A DNA stretch of 10,091 nt, taken from assembly GCA_019347795.1 (NCBI GenBank), contig JAHWKS010000107.1:1-10091 (forward strand). The letters are read 5' to 3'. Source of the DNA: Planctomycetota bacterium. Its GTDB lineage: Bacteria; Planctomycetota; Planctomycetia; Pirellulales; Pirellulaceae. A program made the translations under genes and the position numbers. Below are positions 1 through 6,803 of the stretch, in pieces (within the stretch, counting starts at the first letter, position 1; the number at the start of each line of letters is the position of its first letter). The notes under the pieces were generated by a model that was not told the origin of the DNA, did no database searches, and was given only the letters and a program-made list of their open reading frames with translations.

Positions 1-1160
1 GATCTCGGGTCGAATACTGGGAAAGTCCGCAGGAGCTGGCGGACCAGATTGTCGCCAGGCTCAATCACGTGCTCTCCCTACCGTTGGACGCCGATCCGCC
101 TGCCTGCGAATCGGGGCTTAACACACGCTTCAATTTGTACGAGAACGGCTTCGTCAAGGACATGCGGTCCAACAAGCTTTTTGTCGACGCTTGGCAACTC
201 CTCTCGCCGTATCGCGGCGGTGCCGGCGGTACATTCTCACTCAACGGCATGGTTCGACTGAAATACAAAACGAACACCTTTCCACCCGACACGTACGGTT
301 CCGCATTCGGTCACTCTGAAAAGATCATCCGCACTGCCAATTTCTACCAATACGACCCCACGACGAAACAGCGCGAGTTGCGACTCTCCAACGGCTCGAT
401 CGGCGTCTTGTGCGACAACAAGAGAGGTCGGCTCGCTTGGTTCCCCGAGGTTGGGGGCTGCTTGCAATGGGATAAGATGCAGGAAGAGGACTTCGATCCG
501 GCCTACGCGATCACGGTCCACAAAGCGCAAGGCAGCGAATTTACTGACGTCTTCGTCGTCGTTCCCGAGCGGCGGGCATTGCTGTCCCGCGAGCTTCTCT
601 ACACCGCGATGACTCGCTCCACCGGACCGCTGACCCTCTTTGTGCAAAGGACGCCCCGTGAGAATCCGTTGGAGATCGCGCGTGCCCGGTCCGATTTGCT
701 CCGCCGAAACAGTTCGCTTTTCTGCGATCCCATCGAGGCACGCCGCGTCTTTGAACCGGAGTTCGGCGTCCATGTCAAATCCAAGATAGAGTACGTCATT
801 TACGACGCCCTGCGCGCCGCTCGCGAGGCGGACCGTCTCGTGTTCAATTACGAACAGCAGCGGGACCTGCCCTTCGGCCCCCGACGCGTGCCGGTAAAGC
901 CTGACTTCACTGTCTCCGTCGGCGCCCGCACGTACTACTGGGAGCATCTGGGAATGCTCGACCGCGATGACTACTTCACCGACTGGAAAAAACGCCGTGC
1001 CGCGTATGCCGACGAAGGCCTGCTCGACGTCTTGGTGACCACCGACGATTCACAAGGCGTCCGCAACGACCGCCTCATGAAACTTATCGAGGACATCATC
1101 AGCGGCGACCTCGAAGCGAGTCCCGGGAGCCCGTTTTCGGCGCACCACTATTTGCTCTAG
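1..1160 (+). CDS. SF1 (RecD/UvrD-like) helicase with C-terminal nuclease-like domain, 5'-truncated
   Basis: The frame is open from base 3, so the gene starts upstream of the window and only about 385 C-terminal residues are visible. Around bases 495-545 is a UvrD_C_2-type motif V (AITVHKAQGSEF), and around 580-625 the motif VI region (SRELLYTAMTR) whose arginine contacts ATP. Before these, SNGSIGVLCDNKRGRLAWF resembles the SH3-like barrel inserted in RecD-type helicases. After the helicase core, bases 770-1090 encode a segment with a conserved Glu in a helix (SKIEYVIYDAL), then KPDFTV, YYWEHLGML and WKKRRAAY, the spacing of a PD-(D/E)XK nuclease fold. The expected role is ATP-driven DNA unwinding coupled to cleavage, in the cytoplasm. 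The Walker A and B motifs are not in view, so activity cannot be judged. Such fusions occur in accessory and defence-type loci; that role is inferred. The gene ends at TAG 1158-1160. Confidence 0.85.
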   Translation, partial: SRVEYWESPQELADQIVARLNHVLSLPLDADPPACESGLNTRFNLYENGFVKDMRSNKLFVDAWQLLSPYRGGAGGTFSLNGMVRLKYKTNTFPPDTYGSAFGHSEKIIRTANFYQYDPTTKQRELRLSNGSIGVLCDNKRGRLAWFPEVGGCLQWDKMQEEDFDPAYAITVHKAQGSEFTDVFVVVPERRALLSRELLYTAMTRSTGPLTLFVQRTPRENPLEIARARSDLLRRNSSLFCDPIEARRVFEPEFGVHVKSKIEYVIYDALRAAREADRLVFNYEQQRDLPFGPRRVPVKPDFTVSVGARTYYWEHLGMLDRDDYFTDWKKRRAAYADEGLLDVLVTTDDSQGVRNDRLMKLIEDIISGDLEASPGSPFSAHHYLL

Positions 1161-1259
1161 TTGGGGCGCCGCAGAGACAGTCCCGTCCGCTCGACGTGTG
1201 AGCCGTCCGGGTATGACCGTCGCGACAATCGATCGTCCCGTAAACGCCTGCGGTGCACC

Positions 1260-1287
1260 AAAAAGGCCCCAGTCTCGCGACTGAGGC
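1260..1287 (-). terminator. Intrinsic terminator of the DUF932 operon
   Basis: Read on the minus strand, GCCTCAGTC and GACTGGGGC form a nine-pair stem (one U-G wobble) closed by the GNRA-type tetraloop GCGA, followed after one more C by five T residues. It lies about 27 bp after the stop of the coding-like frame at 1314, so it most likely ends transcription of the leftward DUF932 operon. No T tract follows it on the plus strand, so it should not serve the helicase gene. Confidence 0.8.
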
Positions 1288-1313
1288 GGGCCGGCTTTCA
1301 GGCCAGCCGCAGG

Positions 1314-1520
1314 TCATTTGCTGCTCTTGTACTCCTCGTCGACCTTCCAGTTCCGTTTAGCGACGATCAGGAACACCCGCCGCTCTCCCGGGTCGGTCAG
1401 AACCATCTTCTCGACCACGGCAATCTTGCCGGTCCCCGATCCGGTCCACGCATCCTTGCTGTAGGCCCTGTTGCGCGCGTCCTCGCGCTCTTTGCCTCTC
1501 TCGATACATCGCTCGCGGTC
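1314..1520 (-). CDS. Coding-like tail downstream of the DUF932 gene, no normal start
   Basis: Directly after the DUF932 stop, a second minus-strand frame stays open to a TGA at 1314-1316. Its last residues look like an ordinary soluble protein (KIAVVEKMVLTDPGERRVF, then AKRNWKVDEEYKSSK), and third codon positions are mostly G or C throughout. Between the DUF932 stop and residue 35 of this stretch there is no in-frame ATG, GTG or TTG; the first GTG is at 1418 and the first ATG at 1406, which would leave only about 30 residues. The frame also continues upstream inside the DUF932 gene, but there it is Ser/Arg-rich and looks like a shadow. Options are a +1 frameshift or readthrough product of the DUF932 gene, a separate gene with a rare start such as ATC, or a gene whose start has been lost. 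I do not recognise the family. The terminator at 1260-1287 follows. Confidence 0.35.
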   Translation of the reverse strand, partial: DRERCIERGKEREDARNRAYSKDAWTGSGTGKIAVVEKMVLTDPGERRVFLIVAKRNWKVDEEYKSSK

Positions 1521-2298
1521 AGACGGCGGTGAACTGAGTTTCGCCTGCCTGGACGACTTCGCCGTCGATGACCTCCGGGGTGAAGAGCCGTTGAAGCTTG
1601 ATCGTCGTGAGTGCTGCGTCGGCCGGACGGGCCTGCTTCGTGCGGCCGAGGACAGTGGTGAACGCGTTCCACAAGCTCCACGCGTTGGTCTCCCGGAACT
1701 CATCGAATTGCGGCTGACGCCACTCCTTGAGCACCTGCGGCAGCGCGCGGGCGCCGATGAGATCCTCCTCGTAGCTGCGCAGGATCAGCGAATCGGCTTC
1801 CTCGCGGGAGAGCCGTCGCGCCTGCAATCCGCCGATCCAGTCCGCCTGCGCCTGTTGGTACTGCGCAAGCTGGTGTACGGCGCACGCGATTCCTTCCTGA
1901 TACCGCTCCTGGCCGAACCGCGTGTGCTTCTTCGCGACGACGATCTCGCTCGTGAAAGCGAGGTTGTCGCAGACGAATACCCGCTGGCCGCAACAGAAGC
2001 CAATGGGGAACGACTTGTCGGTCGAGTTGCGGATGCCGACCGCAAGCGACACATCGTCGAGAATCCGGCTCTCCAAATCCAGCGCGCCGAAGAACCGGTG
2101 GCCCTCATGCGAGACGGAGAACCGTTGTCGGCCGATGGCGTAGCCGGCGGCCATCAGTGTCTGTCGCGCGGCGCGGAATACCTCGACATGCGGCACGGGA
2201 AACCATGTCGCGGTCGGCGGCGGCGCATTGATCGTCGTCAGCTCATCGAGCGTAACGTCGCGTCCGCCGCGGTGGTTGATCAGCGTCGAACCTGTCAT
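1519..2298 (-). CDS. DUF932 domain protein (plasmid/phage type)
   Basis: This gene encodes 259 residues starting MTGSTLINHRGGRDVTLDEL. The start at 2298 is supported by GGAAGGAG about six bases upstream; an upstream in-frame ATG at 2394 would add 32 residues that look non-coding. The body matches my memory of DUF932: a segment ending in ILDDVSLAVGIRNS, then GFCCGQRVFVCDNLAFTSE, then a long helical region ending near AWSLWNAFTTVLG. DUF932 proteins are about this size, are found on plasmids and phages and have no firmly established biochemical function; a role in DNA metabolism of the element is often supposed. The gene is leftward, opposite to most of the window, ends at a TGA followed by C, and is followed by a coding-like stretch in another frame and then an intrinsic terminator. 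The family call is from pattern recognition, without a search. Confidence 0.8.
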   Translation of the reverse strand: MTGSTLINHRGGRDVTLDELTTINAPPPTATWFPVPHVEVFRAARQTLMAAGYAIGRQRFSVSHEGHRFFGALDLESRILDDVSLAVGIRNSTDKSFPIGFCCGQRVFVCDNLAFTSEIVVAKKHTRFGQERYQEGIACAVHQLAQYQQAQADWIGGLQARRLSREEADSLILRSYEEDLIGARALPQVLKEWRQPQFDEFRETNAWSLWNAFTTVLGRTKQARPADAALTTIKLQRLFTPEVIDGEVVQAGETQFTAV

Positions 2299-2591
2299 GA
2301 CACTCCTTCCTCTCGGTGATGAAAATGACCCGTTGTTCGAGGACCGTCCCCAAACGGCGGGAGCGTACGCCCGCTGCAAAGAGCCGGCAAACAAGGAAGG
2401 CTTGCGCGCGCCGTCAGCGGATTGTCCGTTATCAGTGCGTCACGGTCTTCGTCTTGACGAACCCCCGGCGCCCGCCGCACACTCCCCTCATGGTCCGGCC
2501 GTCCGCATCGCAGCTCGGCGTCGCTCTCATACACCGGCACGACTGCCCAGCACCTTCACCGGCCACGCCCGCTTTGCCGCTCGCCTTGGCA
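2299..2591. other. Spacer upstream of the DUF932 gene, degraded, with hairpin
   Basis: No gene is well supported here. It must hold the leftward promoter of the DUF932 gene, but no clear -35/-10 pair was recognised. At 2356-2377 lies an imperfect inverted repeat around the palindrome GCGTACGC, whose two arms recur at 2800-2831. A minus-strand frame ending in GRRGFVKTKTVTH (2432-2530) has G/C-rich third positions but no recognisable family. Confidence 0.5.
2356..2377. repeat. Inverted/direct repeat element, compact copy
   Basis: GGCGGGAGCGT is followed at once by ACGCCCGCTGC. The halves are nearly reverse complements (one bulged base), giving a hairpin about 58 bp upstream of the DUF932 start. 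The same two halves recur, separated by 10 extra bases, at 2800-2831. It could be an operator, or a remnant of sequence like that in the downstream gene. Confidence 0.5.
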
Positions 2592-2936
2592 ATGCGGAAA
2601 CTGCCCCTGTCCTTGGCGCGTACGGTCGCTCGGCCGGGCGAGACGTGGGATGAGATGCTCGCCAGGATTTCGGTCGCGGGCGCTGTCCACGCGATCGACC
2701 GCGACATCTACCTGCACTTTCTGTGTGTAATCCGGCCGCGGCTCATCGGCGATGCGTGCTTTGCGTTCCAGTACCGGTCTGAGGCGATGCGGCTCTTTTG
2801 GCGGGAGCGTACTTGCTACTACGCCCGCTGCCTCACCGCTGCCGAGGCCGCTTGGCTCTGCGCCCGCGTTCCGCCGCCGCGCGCGCCTGCGGCCCCTCCA
2901 GCACGACGTTGTTGCCGCGCACGAGAAGGGCGATGA
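2592..2936 (+). CDS. Small protein resembling planctomycete DUF1419-like family, probably degraded C-terminus
   Basis: From ATG 2592 the frame encodes 114 residues. The middle part (GETWDEMLARISVAGAVHAI, then RDIYLHFLCVIRPRLIG, then ACFAF, MRLFWRERTCYYARCLT) has the layout of a small family I recall from planctomycetes and plasmids, in which a leucine/proline-rich strand is followed by FAFAEG, LFWR and an aromatic-rich CR.LT motif; DUF1419 is the nearest name, held loosely. Third codon positions are G/C-rich up to about base 2880, then this pattern fails and the residues become Ala/Pro/Arg/Cys-rich (APAAPPARRCCRAREGR). The family normally ends soon after the LT motif, so the native stop may have been lost by frameshift. 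There is no Shine-Dalgarno site at 2592; ATG 2490 and 2655 are alternatives. No function is known to me. It may be a pseudogene. Confidence 0.45.
   Translation: MRKLPLSLARTVARPGETWDEMLARISVAGAVHAIDRDIYLHFLCVIRPRLIGDACFAFQYRSEAMRLFWRERTCYYARCLTAAEAAWLCARVPPPRAPAAPPARRCCRAREGR
2800..2831. repeat. Repeat element, copy interrupted by 10 bp
   Basis: GGCGGGAGCGT and ACGCCCGCTGC occur in the same order as at 2356-2377, with ACTTGCTACT between them. Here the sequence encodes WRERTCYYARC in the plus-strand gene, so this copy is probably the original coding context and the compact copy may be a deleted relic. Confidence 0.5.
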
Positions 2937-2988
2937 GCGTGGCCGCGGAACAGGAAGCGTACGCCGCTGCGATCAGGCGACCAAACAA
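2833..2988 (-). CDS. Possible short membrane peptide, low confidence
   Basis: A minus-strand frame from TTG 2988 to TGA 2835-2833 encodes 51 residues containing a plausible membrane segment (LIAAAYASCSAATLIALLV) followed by RGNNVVLEGPQAR and a basic tail. Third codon positions are strongly G/C-rich. It runs antisense to the end of the plus-strand gene at 2592-2936, exactly where that gene loses its coding character. There is no ATG and no ribosome binding site, so it may be a relic or an artefact of composition. No family recognised. Confidence 0.2.
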   Translation of the reverse strand: MFGRLIAAAYASCSAATLIALLVRGNNVVLEGPQARAAAERGRRAKRPRQR

Positions 2989-3278
2989 ATGCTCGCCTTG
3001 CCGTCGCAGTCGTGGTAGGATGCAGCAGTTTCGACGACCCGAAGGCTGCGCACCGACATTAGTCCGCGATCAAATCTCTCTCTGGGCGAACAAATGGCCA
3101 GAATGTCCATGAGACGTTGGCTCGAAATTGGGTGACGCTTCTAAACTCCTGCGGACGCGATATTTCTGATCCCGAGTAGTACGAACCGCAGTTTGCGCTT
3201 GAACCCGGCTTGATGCGCCACGCCCTATTCGGGAGCGTTGCCGTTTTGTGACCGATCATCACGATTGAGGAGATAACG
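2937..3278. other. Spacer before the HEAT-repeat gene
   Basis: No solid plus-strand gene is visible. A 59-residue frame starting at ATG 2933 overlaps the preceding stop (ATGA) but its sequence is Arg/Cys-rich with poor codon pattern, so it is not called. The right part should contain the promoter of the HEAT-repeat gene; no convincing -35/-10 pair was recognised. Minus-strand short frames are listed separately. Confidence 0.4.
2973..3059 (-). CDS. Possible 28-residue peptide or gene remnant
   Basis: From ATG 3059 to TGA 2975-2973 the minus strand encodes MSVRSLRVVETA followed by ASYHDCDGKASICLVA. Third codon positions are mostly G/C, and the ATG overlaps the stop of an upstream minus-strand frame (TAATG). 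The frame overlaps the start of the possible membrane peptide at 2833-2988; a single frameshift would join the two into about 75 residues. No family recognised and no clear ribosome binding site. Confidence 0.2.
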   Translation of the reverse strand: MSVRSLRVVETAASYHDCDGKASICLVA

Positions 3279-5870
3279 ATGAACTTATTCCCGACTCTCG
3301 TCTTTCCACAGATTCAGAACAGTCTGTGCCAAAGTCATGGTTTCCGGAACGTCCTTTTCGTTTTGGCGATAGTTATTGTTCCCGGATGCAATCCACGGAC
3401 CTCTCCCACCGCCCCAACTCCCCCGGTCGCAAAGAACCCAATTCCCCTTAAGCACACTGAGGTGGAACCGAAGGTTCACGAGCAGAACTCATCTAGGTTG
3501 CCTTCGGAACCACATGACGACAACAAGCCTGCGGAGGAAGACGCCTCGGCTCTGCTACGCGCTCGGGCAGAAACACTGTTTCTTCGTTTCCTAGAATCCG
3601 AAGGTTCTGAGCGCGACCTCCTCGCGAAAAACATTGCGGACCTATCGCGAGTGGAGGATTCGATTTTCCCACGCATTGAAGCTCCTGTACTGTCGATCCT
3701 GATTGATCAGCTAGTTACAAGTGAAACCGATATGGCCAAGGCTTCAGCCGCTCAAGTAATTGCAAAAATCCCTGGCGGCAACGCCTTCACTGCACTCATA
3801 CTGCTTCAACTTGCTAACGAGGACAACGTCGAGGTGAGGAACGCGATCGCACGTGAAATTGTATTCGCAGCGCCCGATCCGGTCCACTTAGCCGGAGACG
3901 AGCAGAATGAATCCGCACGTGCAGCCAAGGCTGTTGTCGCAATGATTAAGGCCGCCGAGGGCACCGAGTACCGCTCCCTTGACCCATGCCTATTTCCTAT
4001 TATTGCCAATTTCGCGGAATCGGTCGACGACCCACAATGCGGCAAGCTTCGCACGTGGTCGATAAGCCGACTGTCGGACTTTGGCCCCGCCGCCATTCCA
4101 GTGCTAACGCGCATTCTCAAAAACGATGCGGACGCAAACTTCGCTCGCATCGCTGCATACACCTTGTATCGCTTTCGCGACAAATCAGTACAGAGCCTCA
4201 TCGAAGCGCTCGATCACGAACCGGAGTTGGCCGCACAGTACCTGATGTATATTGGTCGCGACGCTAGCCCGGCTATTCCATACCTTGTCGAACGACTCGC
4301 TGATAGCGATGATTCCTATTTGCCCCGTGCCCTAGGTGCGGTCGGGCCGTCCGCTATACCAAAATTGGTGGCCTTGTTGGATCACGAACAAAGCGACGTT
4401 CGCATTCGCACTATGCATGCCCTGCGTGAAATCGGCCCCGAGGCGAGTCCAGCCACACCGCCGTTAACGCATGCCCTCGAAAGATCCACGTCCCAAGAAG
4501 AAACGTCCGCCGCCGTTCTCACTCTCGGCGCAATTGGCCCTGGTGCCCGAGACGCCGTTCCGGCCCTTGAACGCCGAATGGTCGAGGACGACAGCGATGA
4601 GGCGATGCTGGCCTTGGTAGCAATCGACCCCGCAAATCCAAGAGCAATCAACAGATTTGCACCGCGTCTCCTAAGCGAAGATTTCAAGACTCGCGGGGAG
4701 GCTCTTCGCCTCTTGCTCCGGTCCTACTCGCTCGCTCAAGCGTCCATTCCGCAATTGTTTGATTTGAAAGTTCGTAATGTACGCGATGGCTTTACTGAAG
4801 TCATTGTACAGAAATACTTGATACTCGACATTGAGAACCGCACAGTCCAATACCTATCCGAAATGTTGAAGAATGACGACCCGTCGCGGCGAGAAGTCGC
4901 CGCGGACTTGCTGCGGCTAATCGGTGTCAGGGCCGATACTGCCACTCCGATGCTCCTCGCCGCAGTAAATGATCCGGAGCCGTCCGTCCGCCGCAACGCA
5001 CTAAAGGCGCTCTGCCGTATATACTATGCTATGAGAAACAACGACGGTCTCGATGCATTACTCAATCACGCTGATAGTGATGTTAGAAAATTGGCGAAAG
5101 AACAGGTTGATAATCATCCAGCTTTTTTTTCGGAAAAAGCACGCATTCAATTACGTCCCGATTATTCGCGGTTTTTGGAATACGACTTTCATCTTTTGCG
5201 CGACAACTATGAGCGTACCTACCAGCAACAGGTTGCCTTGCGCGACCACATAATAGGAGCCATCAATATTCCGGATCCTGCTCAACGGCTCGTGGCGAAA
5301 CTCAACTTTGGTCCGGAATATGTCTATGCGCCGTTGTACTTTATCGAGATTCGCAAGTTGGGCGCTCAGGCTCGACCGGTGGTTCCTTCACTAGTGGCGT
5401 ACATGCGCCACCACGCTCACACGTCGAACAATGACAAGATGCCGATGATCACGTTGGGCACCTTAGCAATGACGCTGCGAGTGCTGGACCCCGACGCACC
5501 TGGAGCCGCGGTGGACGTGGGTTCATTTGCTTGCAATAATCCACCCGAATCCGCCCGATTGTCCATCCCGGAACGTGATGGGCGGATACCCAAGGTCTTT
5601 TATCGAGGATTGGTCACCTGCGAACTTCCGCCAGATGAAAACAGGAACGTCTACATCCTCGTTACTCCAATCGCACCATCAAGTTCTCCTGCGCCGTGGT
5701 ACGTTCAGCCTCGGCTCTGTCATTTTGGCCGCCGTGATTATCGCGGCACTCGTTACTTTGCAGTTCTAGCGGTTTCAACAACTGCGCGTTTGCCAGCGGG
5801 CGCAGAACTCAGAGAGTTCCCACACCATAGCAAATTCACTTCGGTAAAGATCGTAAAACGCCTCGATTGA
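3279..5870 (+). CDS. HEAT-repeat lipoprotein with planctomycete-type C-terminal beta domain
   Basis: The gene encodes 863 residues. The start is supported by GAGGAG six bases before ATG 3279. Residues 25-37 form a hydrophobic stretch ending in a lipobox (VPGC, Cys37), so the protein is probably exported and lipid-anchored; the region before it is unusually long. A Pro/Thr-rich linker follows. From about residue 130 to 630 there are many HEAT-type helical pairs, for example IPVLTRILKNDADANFARIA, IPYLVERLADSDDSYLPRAL, IPKLVALLDHEQSDVRIRTM and MLLAAVNDPEPSVRRNALKA, often with GPSA or GPEA turns. Residues of about 755-863 form a beta-rich domain (VFYRGLVTCELP, WYVQP, YFAVLAVSTTARLPAGAEL) of a kind I recall at the ends of planctomycete proteins. 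HEAT arrays bind proteins; no catalytic residues are apparent and the partner is unknown. The gene is more AT-rich than its neighbours and stands alone, which suggests separate acquisition. Confidence 0.85.
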   Translation: MNLFPTLVFPQIQNSLCQSHGFRNVLFVLAIVIVPGCNPRTSPTAPTPPVAKNPIPLKHTEVEPKVHEQNSSRLPSEPHDDNKPAEEDASALLRARAETLFLRFLESEGSERDLLAKNIADLSRVEDSIFPRIEAPVLSILIDQLVTSETDMAKASAAQVIAKIPGGNAFTALILLQLANEDNVEVRNAIAREIVFAAPDPVHLAGDEQNESARAAKAVVAMIKAAEGTEYRSLDPCLFPIIANFAESVDDPQCGKLRTWSISRLSDFGPAAIPVLTRILKNDADANFARIAAYTLYRFRDKSVQSLIEALDHEPELAAQYLMYIGRDASPAIPYLVERLADSDDSYLPRALGAVGPSAIPKLVALLDHEQSDVRIRTMHALREIGPEASPATPPLTHALERSTSQEETSAAVLTLGAIGPGARDAVPALERRMVEDDSDEAMLALVAIDPANPRAINRFAPRLLSEDFKTRGEALRLLLRSYSLAQASIPQLFDLKVRNVRDGFTEVIVQKYLILDIENRTVQYLSEMLKNDDPSRREVAADLLRLIGVRADTATPMLLAAVNDPEPSVRRNALKALCRIYYAMRNNDGLDALLNHADSDVRKLAKEQVDNHPAFFSEKARIQLRPDYSRFLEYDFHLLRDNYERTYQQQVALRDHIIGAINIPDPAQRLVAKLNFGPEYVYAPLYFIEIRKLGAQARPVVPSLVAYMRHHAHTSNNDKMPMITLGTLAMTLRVLDPDAPGAAVDVGSFACNNPPESARLSIPERDGRIPKVFYRGLVTCELPPDENRNVYILVTPIAPSSSPAPWYVQPRLCHFGRRDYRGTRYFAVLAVSTTARLPAGAELREFPHHSKFTSVKIVKRLD

Positions 5871-6170
5871 GAGTCTTCCGCAGAATTTGCGGGTTAAAGT
5901 TAAAGTGGCACCGGTGCTTAATGGCGATGCAGCCGTTGGGTTTTCTGAAGCATGGGAGGACGAAGGAATCACAGCGAGGCGGTGCGGCAGAGGGCCGGTC
6001 TTTCCGGAGGCTTCATCTCGCGGTAACGTGCAAACGCCTCGCGGACTTTTTGGACTCGTGCACACTGGCCATGAGCAGCTCCCATCTCGGCGGTCGAATT
6101 CGCTGGCGTCCAGACGCAGCAAAATGCAGGAAAAACCGCGTCCGCCGTCCCATTTCTCACAATTTTTTAC

Positions 6171-6185
6171 CCACAGATTCTGTGG
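6171..6185. repeat. Perfect 15-bp palindrome with overlapping DnaA-box-like sequence
   Basis: CCACAGA and TCTGTGG flank a single T. The left arm overlaps TTACCCACA (6167-6175), one base from the DnaA box TTATCCACA. GGAGGAGG follows directly and the palindrome TTCAATTGAA lies just beyond. It could be a dimeric-protein operator or part of an origin. Confidence 0.6.
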
Positions 6186-6261
6186 AGGAGGTTCAATTGA
6201 ATTGAATCGGGGCGCTTCCTTTGCGATCTGATGTGGGCGTAACCGGCGTCCCGGAAATGCT

Positions 6262-6284
6262 AAACCCTTGAATTTGCAGGGTTT
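6262..6284. repeat. Inverted repeat AAACCCT / AGGGTTT
   Basis: Seven-base perfect arms with a nine-base spacer in an AT-rich stretch. TTTTACGG follows rather than a clean T tract, so it is a weak terminator candidate. Its form resembles strand-exchange sites of tyrosine recombinases, but no recombinase gene is in the window. Confidence 0.5.
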
Positions 6285-6697
6285 TACGGCGTTTTTGGAG
6301 TTTGAATGTGTGAGTTTTGAGCAATGATATGCCCATCATTTCCACGCCGTTGAGATGACTGTAAGTAGTTGATGAATAAGGAAATCCAAGAACTGCCGGT
6401 TTTCAGGCCGTTTTCTGCGTTCGAGATCACATTCTTGCTTTCCTATCCGCATTTACATTACTCAGTTTTACGCCGGGTCGCCGGTTACGCCCTCTGATGT
6501 GTGCTTTGTCGGGTCGGCTTTGACTTCTGCGACGTTCTGCTTCCGACAAAACGCGCCAGTCCCAGGATGGAGGCGTGTTTGCCACGAAGCGGTCCCTGAT
6601 TATTTCTCATCATCGAGTTATGAGGCCGGGCGGTCGCGCTACTCCGTACGGTTTGGCTTCCCGCGACCAAGCGGCACGCGTGCGTCGTTTTGGTGCG

Positions 6698-6717
6698 AAC
6701 CGAAACTATATTCGGTT
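6698..6717. promoter_or_regulatory. Inverted repeat upstream of parA, candidate operator
   Basis: AACCGAA and TTCGGTT are separated by ACTATA. The repeat centre lies about 100 bp before the parA start. Partition operons are commonly autorepressed by ParA or ParB through such sites; the assignment here is inferred from position and symmetry only. Confidence 0.4.
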
Positions 6718-6773
6718 ACTGTCGCTTGCTCACTCCGGCCGAAAGCGTTTCCGTTCCGATCCGTTGAATCGGC

Positions 6774-6803
6774 TCGACCGGCAATCACATTCCCTGCTAC
6801 ACT
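6774..6803 (+). promoter_or_regulatory. Candidate parA promoter, possibly leaderless
   Basis: TCGACC (6774-6779) and TACACT (6798-6803) match four of six positions each or better of the -35 and -10 consensus, with 18 bp between. Transcription would begin close to the GTG at 6810, and no Shine-Dalgarno sequence precedes that GTG. Match quality is modest. Confidence 0.35.

Noticed and set aside
237..947. Long minus-strand open frame opposite the helicase gene
   Set aside because: The plus strand carries recognisable helicase and nuclease motifs; the antisense frame has no family features and follows from high GC.
1471..2319. Long plus-strand open frame opposite the DUF932 gene
   Set aside because: It mirrors a well supported minus-strand gene with a good ribosome binding site and reads as Arg/Leu-rich shadow sequence.
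2432..2530. 32-residue minus-strand frame ending GFVKTKTVTH
   Set aside because: Third positions are G/C-rich, but there is no ribosome binding site or known family, and the longer form overlaps the plus-strand gene. Mentioned in the spacer entry only.
2933..3112. 59-residue plus-strand frame overlapping the preceding stop as ATGA
   Set aside because: The overlap is attractive, but composition is Arg/Cys/Gln-rich with poor third-position pattern, and the minus strand looks more coding-like here.
5879..5895. Small hairpin CCGCA/TGCGG after the HEAT-repeat stop as a terminator
   Set aside because: Short stem with wobble pairs and no T tract after it.
5775..6231. Several 110-residue open frames on both strands after the HEAT-repeat gene
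   Set aside because: They overlap one another, lack ribosome binding sites and family features, and have low-quality composition.
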